Positions 5,001 through 6,753 of a DNA stretch of 6,753 nt are shown piece after piece (positions within the stretch are counted from its first letter, which is position 1; each line of letters begins with the position of its first letter). Source of the DNA: SIG598 sp045605025 (GTDB lineage Bacteria; Bacillota; Clostridia; Oscillospirales; Acutalibacteraceae). The DNA lies in contig JAZUPE010000094.1 in assembly GCA_045605025.1 (NCBI GenBank), positions 1 through 6,753 on the forward strand. The letters run 5' to 3'. The notes beneath the pieces are model-generated. The model was given only the letters and a program-made list of their open reading frames with translations. It was not told the origin of the DNA and made no database searches. Made by a program: the position numbers and the translations under genes.

Positions 5001-6753
5001 AACGGTGTCGGTAAGCGAGTTGTTGAAGATCAGCATCTCTACATCAAACATTTCCTTGAGCCACCGGACCTCACCGTAAATGATGAGGTAGAAGTATTCA
5101 CTTACCGGGAATACCGTTACGGCTGTACCGTCGGAGAGCGTAACCGGAATGCAAGGATACCCTCCGCCACCGTTACCGTAATGATAACTGCTGGTACCTA
5201 CGCCGATAGGATAATATACTTCGCCACCGTCGCCATCTCCATTATCGTTACTGGAGGTGTTATTGGAACCGGCAATATACTTTCCTGTCGTATCGAAATA
5301 GAACACAAGACTTACGACATCAACCGTGGGTTTGAAGCGAATTTCAACTGAGTACTTGTATACATGGTTGTTGTCCGGAGCGTCAACATCGATTCCTGCG
5401 TCGATAATTTCCTCGTAGGTCATTTCAGTGACAGTAATACGGGCATCCACCAGCTCCTTTGCACTCAGTCCGATGTTTGGTATATTCTGCTCTCCGGCTT
5501 TAATGTTGATTTTCGGGTTTCTTGTCATGTAGCCTTCGGCGTACACGGAAATAGTGTGCTTCCCCATCGGTAATGCCTGTGTGACTTTACCCTCAGAGTC
5601 GGTAACAAGTGTGCAGTCGCCATCGGTTTCAGTAGAGATAAATATATAAGCGTTCGGAATGGGGGCAAGAGTGGTTGCATCAACAACAGTGAAATTAGCA
5701 ATACCGTATTCGGTGCTACCGGTGTCCACGGATATTTTCGGAATAGTAACAGTTTCGGTGTTTCCACAGCCAGCACAGACGTGATATTTTTCGCCCTCAA
5801 CTAGAACGGTTGCACTTCTGGTAATAATCCACGAACCATACACATGTCCGCCTGCAGGTATCGCCGTCACATCACCACGTTCTACGCAGCGAGAGCAGTG
5901 GTGGGATTTTGATCCTTCGGATACACAGGTCGCGGGTTTGTCAACCGTCCATTCCTCTGAGAAATCATGTCCGTAGGCTTCAACAAACTCAATGTAGTTG
6001 TATCCACATTCAGAGCAGACATAGATCACTGAACCGGCCTGCGTGCAGGTGACCGATGACTCTATATCTTTCTCATATGTGTGCTCGTGGTCATCCAGCA
6101 GATAATAAGTATAACCGTTCGCCTCAGCCATGGTGTGAACAGCGGAATTTGCATAACAATAAATCGTAATCTTTGCGCAGTTTTGGAATGCGTTTTTGCT
6201 GCAGCTTGTTACGCTCTTGGGAATCGTTACCGCAGAAAGATTGGTGCAGGAACTGAACGCATAATCGCTGATGGTTTTAAGATTGTCATTCAAAATAACG
6301 CTGACAAGACCGGTGCAGCCGGAGAACGCATAGGGTTCAATTATGCTGGCATTGTTGAGGTCTATCTGACGCAGCCAGGTGCAGCCGGAAAATGCCGAAT
6401 TGCTGACAGATGTAACCTTATCAGGCAGATTGAGCGCAGTGATGGATGTGCAGCCGGAAAATGCGCTGTTGCCGATCGTGATCAGGCTGTCAGGAAGTGA
6501 AAGTGATTTCAGCCCTGTACAACCCTCGAAGGCAGAACTACCAATGGCGGTCAGAGTAGAGGGGAAACTTACTTCGGTAAGCGAAGCGCACTTATGGAAT
6601 GCGTATGCGGGGATAACAGTGACTCCCTCGGGTATGGTTATTGATTTCAGCGCAGAACAGCCGGCGAAGGGAGTGTAGCCACTGCTTGAGCTTCCGGAAC
6701 CTGTATCCACTGTTGTCCAGCCAAGAGGATAATTCACGCTGTTCAGCTTGCTG
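1842..6753 (-). CDS. Giant BspA-type leucine-rich-repeat surface protein with C-terminal dockerin (5' partial)
   Basis: This is probably a secreted, non-catalytic binding protein held on a cohesin-bearing scaffold. Residues are numbered from the GTG at 6737. LRR_5 block A is 22-190 with its cap to 215. Three Cys-x-x-Cys modules follow at 216-335, then a carboxypeptidase-regulatory-like domain at 345-425. An Asp/Asn/Gly linker covers about 490-527, a beta-sandwich-like part 555-750, a helical part 755-915 and an unassigned mixed part 916-1088. Two more Cys-x-x-Cys modules lie at 1090-1172. LRR block B with its lead-in is at 1184-1535 and the type I dockerin at 1566-1631, ending in TAA. The GTG at 6737 is not the start: the frame stays open to the edge and reads SKLNS-VNYPLGW, part of another repeat, so the signal peptide and true start lie outside. 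No sortase motif or glycosidase domain is visible. It stands alone on its strand here and ends at tandem terminators. Family assignments of the ends are firm, that of the core is not. Confidence 0.95.
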   Translation of the reverse strand, partial: SKLNSVNYPLGWTTVDTGSGSSSSGYTPFAGCSALKSITIPEGVTVIPAYAFHKCASLTEVSFPSTLTAIGSSAFEGCTGLKSLSLPDSLITIGNSAFSGCTSITALNLPDKVTSVSNSAFSGCTWLRQIDLNNASIIEPYAFSGCTGLVSVILNDNLKTISDYAFSSCTNLSAVTIPKSVTSCSKNAFQNCAKITIYCYANSAVHTMAEANGYTYYLLDDHEHTYEKDIESSVTCTQAGSVIYVCSECGYNYIEFVEAYGHDFSEEWTVDKPATCVSEGSKSHHCSRCVERGDVTAIPAGGHVYGSWIITRSATVLVEGEKYHVCAGCGNTETVTIPKISVDTGSTEYGIANFTVVDATTLAPIPNAYIFISTETDGDCTLVTDSEGKVTQALPMGKHTISVYAEGYMTRNPKINIKAGEQNIPNIGLSAKELVDARITVTEMTYEEIIDAGIDVDAPDNNHVYKYSVEIRFKPTVDVVSLVFYFDTTGKYIAGSNNTSSNDNGDGDGGEVYYPIGVGTSSYHYGNGGGGYPCIPVTLSDGTAVTVFPVSEYFYLIIYGEVRWLKEMFDVEMLIFNNSLTDTVENCVAELTLPEGISLADMIHGPQSAVQTIDKIEEGGSASVHWYVRGDTEGSYDVTATLDGVMMPFEEEFHHEYIADNPIKVYAGSAMHMDITVPDAAFYGEDYTVKIELTNVSHKPIYGLSHAITGLKQGRVTYYSDGTMEEEVYLDRGFLGSIATDVFYPGDKIVVQVTTEIMFESELMKYQMEKLIGVVDEVERLINAYDCFKTGAELISGIGGFVKSAGSAIDGFIENLEITNLEKFEATSKLSSALQELTGKIEAADSTTALEMIGKLKGSDVYDDLLKVSESEGAYLLSSAADIALIADSINAICTSADTSDDTGKFDLYDSIRAIIEMIPIRFVVTDVIVSTMENSTTEIPYSIHYESVGARYFGVQNVGKLIYSIAIAACGEVDVPWPINLIGVDDDPTGYNDAVDYITATVNEMSAISAIDATGETSFKAWIERSSSGAQQISSEDALKLSCTNDTASVDDGVLSFTGGGVIEVTPTGTEGGTLYIEANDEIIQTYNIDVVAEHICTASEWTTEVNPTAETSGLRAKYCDVCGDVIDVGVLKACEEHSFGSYVTETEATTESMGIKMRICENCGCVEYEFIDVLTEAPDPDETDQKCGDALEWNFNSETGELTITGTGDMYDWKSGEGLPWAEYAKDITSVVIEEGVTSIGSTAFFNHSALLDIVIPKTITRIGSGAFGTTPKLSSVYITDITAWCKIEFEIYSSNPLVCAENLYLNNVLVTDVVIPEAIDEIRDHAFYSYDNLNSVAMPDSVKSIGQKAFIGCDNLSSVVFSENLEKISDCAFLGCRRLKELNLPDSVKEIGLRAFESCNALTVIDLPDGIEIIDDCAFSSCKSLLEINIASSNPYFSSISGVLYNKDATELLYLPGSYSGKYEVRSGVYCIGSGAFDGNSKLTDVILPEGVELIRDYAFYNCIGLETITIPKGVSKIGRYAFDLCGSLSDVYYGGSEAEWNEVFVDYDNECLTEATFHFDYEPPTQVVAGDTTGDGAVSMLDSIVLRRWLAGWEGISINEYAADVNGDGKVSLLDSTILRRYLAGWEGVELN
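2133..3188 (-). repeat. LRR_5 (BspA-like) block B with its lead-in module
   Basis: Residues 1184-1230 form the lead-in often seen before such repeats (CG..L.W......LTI.GTG.MYDW...PW). Repeats are then marked by the AF..C..L...I.P..V..IG pattern, with Phe at 1242, 1265, 1325, 1348, 1371, 1394, 1417, 1475, 1498 and 1521. Spacing is 23 residues except at two insertions. One insertion is VYITDITAWCKIEF...NPL..AENLYLN (about 1274-1305); the other is SNPYFSSISGVLYNKD (about 1430-1446). The block ends with a VYYGGSEAEWNEV module at about 1530 that echoes the first insertion. These repeats form an extended solenoid used for adhesion in BspA-type proteins. Confidence 0.92.
3222..3470 (-). repeat. Two Cys-x-x-Cys modules, second set
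   Basis: Residues 1090-1172 hold two units, each with a His-led start (HICTASEW; HSFGSYV), a T-rich middle and a CxxC pair (Cys1116/Cys1119 and Cys1157/Cys1160) followed by Gly. They match the pattern of the three units near the N-terminus. The CxxC pairs could bind metal or form disulfides; the sequence does not decide which. Confidence 0.75.
3471..3992 (-). other. Unassigned mixed segment of the protein core
   Basis: Residues 916-1089 begin with a likely beta-rich stretch (IRFVVTDVIVSTME..., then SVGARYFGVQNVGKLIYSIAIAACGEVDVPW in part). They end with a small beta-like unit, DGVLSFTGGGVIEVTPTGTEGGTLYI, which reads like a compact beta-sandwich closing the core before the Cys modules. I recognise no named family. 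Confidence 0.4.
3993..4475 (-). other. Helical segment of the protein core
   Basis: Residues 755-915 are rich in Leu, Ile, Ala, Glu and Lys with heptad-like spacing (KYQMEKLIGVVDEVERLINAY; ATSKLSSALQELTGKIEAA) and few beta-type runs. This points to several amphipathic helices, possibly a helical bundle, in an otherwise beta-rich and repeat-rich protein. No family is recognised. Confidence 0.5.
4488..5075 (-). other. Two beta-sandwich-like units in the protein core
   Basis: Residues 555-650 (EMLIFNNSLTDTVENCVAELTLPEGISL...SVHWYVRGDTEGSYDVTATL in pieces) and 664-750 (ITVPDAAFYGEDYTVKIELTNVSHKPIYGLSHAITGL in pieces) each show the 'V.I..TN.S...I.....L.LP.G' pattern of CARDB/DUF11-like immunoglobulin-type folds. 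The assignment rests on pattern only. Confidence 0.45.
5157..5270 (-). other. Asp/Asn/Gly-rich low-complexity linker
   Basis: Residues 490-527 contain SNDNGDGDGGEV and later YGNGGGGY. This is probably a flexible spacer or exposed loop between beta segments. The D-x-D-x-G spacing could allow calcium binding, but it does not fit a canonical loop. Confidence 0.5.
5463..5705 (-). other. Carboxypeptidase-regulatory-like beta domain (encoded)
   Basis: Residues 345-425 read as a CarboxypepD_reg/PEGA-type domain: ANFTVVDATTLAPIPNAYIF, then TLVTDSEGKVTQALPMGKHTI and SVYAEGYMTRNPKINI. The 'V.D..T..PI.NA.....TD..G......P.G.......A.GY' pattern is the usual signature. Such domains act as structural spacers or binding modules in secreted proteins. 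Confidence 0.75.
5733..6092 (-). repeat. Three Cys-x-x-Cys modules, first set
   Basis: Residues 216-335 hold three units of about 40 residues. Each begins with His and an aromatic (HTYEKD; HDFSEEW; HVYGSW) and carries CxxC (Cys241/244, 281/284, 321/324) followed by ..T.P or a similar turn. The first two also have an earlier Cys in (V/A)TC...G (Cys231, Cys271), which the third lacks. Modules of this kind are common in large extracellular proteins of gut Firmicutes; the function is not known to me. Confidence 0.75.
6168..6674 (-). repeat. LRR_5 (BspA-like) block A
   Basis: Eight repeats are marked by Phe at residues 24, 47, 70, 93, 116, 138, 161 and 184: a 23-residue period with one 22-residue unit. 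The consensus is AF.GCT.L....LP..V..I. The solenoid is followed by the usual cap, ITIYCYANSAV...ANGYTYY (to about 215, base 6093). Recent duplication shows at DNA level: the same 17 bases occur at 6379-6395 and 6448-6464, exactly 69 bases apart, with a 2-mismatch copy at 6313-6329. The residues before Phe24 (SKLNS-VNYPLGW) indicate that at least one more repeat precedes the window edge. Confidence 0.93.

Noticed and set aside
6168..6674. Regular short repeats that might suggest a CRISPR array or satellite
   Set aside because: The 66-69-base periodicity is the codon-phase period of LRR units inside an open reading frame. Spacers are not unique and repeats are not palindromic.

Overview
The window looks like the chromosome of an anaerobic gut or rumen Firmicute, most likely an Oscillospiraceae/Ruminococcaceae-type Clostridium relative. 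The evidence is a type I dockerin with the (R/Y)LAGW ending often seen in that group, BspA-type leucine-rich repeats, and IS1182-type transposase debris. The species cannot be read from the sequence.

Almost three quarters of the window (1842 to the right edge, minus strand) is one very large surface-protein gene whose 5' end lies outside the window. More than 1,630 residues are visible. The order is: a 23-residue-period LRR_5 block, three Cys-x-x-Cys modules, a carboxypeptidase-regulatory-like beta domain, a core of about 650 residues that I cannot assign (beta-sandwich-like part, helical part, mixed part), two more Cys-x-x-Cys modules, a second LRR_5 block and a C-terminal dockerin. No catalytic domain is visible. 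The likely role is a secreted adhesion or binding protein that docks onto a cohesin-bearing scaffold on the cell surface. The gene is followed on its own strand by two hairpins that look like tandem intrinsic terminators (1791-1823 and 1740-1783).

The left quarter (1 to about 1740) is mostly wreckage. It begins with the 3' end of a small membrane-protein gene on the plus strand (1-232). Then come a stretch with no convincing gene (233-602), a strong bidirectional terminator (603-633), and a truncated tyrosine recombinase on the minus strand that keeps only its C-terminal catalytic part (632-958). A 39-codon membrane-like mini-ORF starts right at the recombinase breakpoint (963-1082). It is followed by the C-terminal remnant of an IS1182-family transposase, broken by a stop and two frameshifts (1081-1457), with a degraded terminator (1597-1637). 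A diverged direct repeat of about 57-100 bases, previously unexplained, occurs at 370 and again at 1632 and brackets most of this debris.

No intact mobile element, tRNA, CRISPR array or complete operon is present. The most unusual content is the near mirror-symmetric domain layout of the dockerin protein and its unassigned core.
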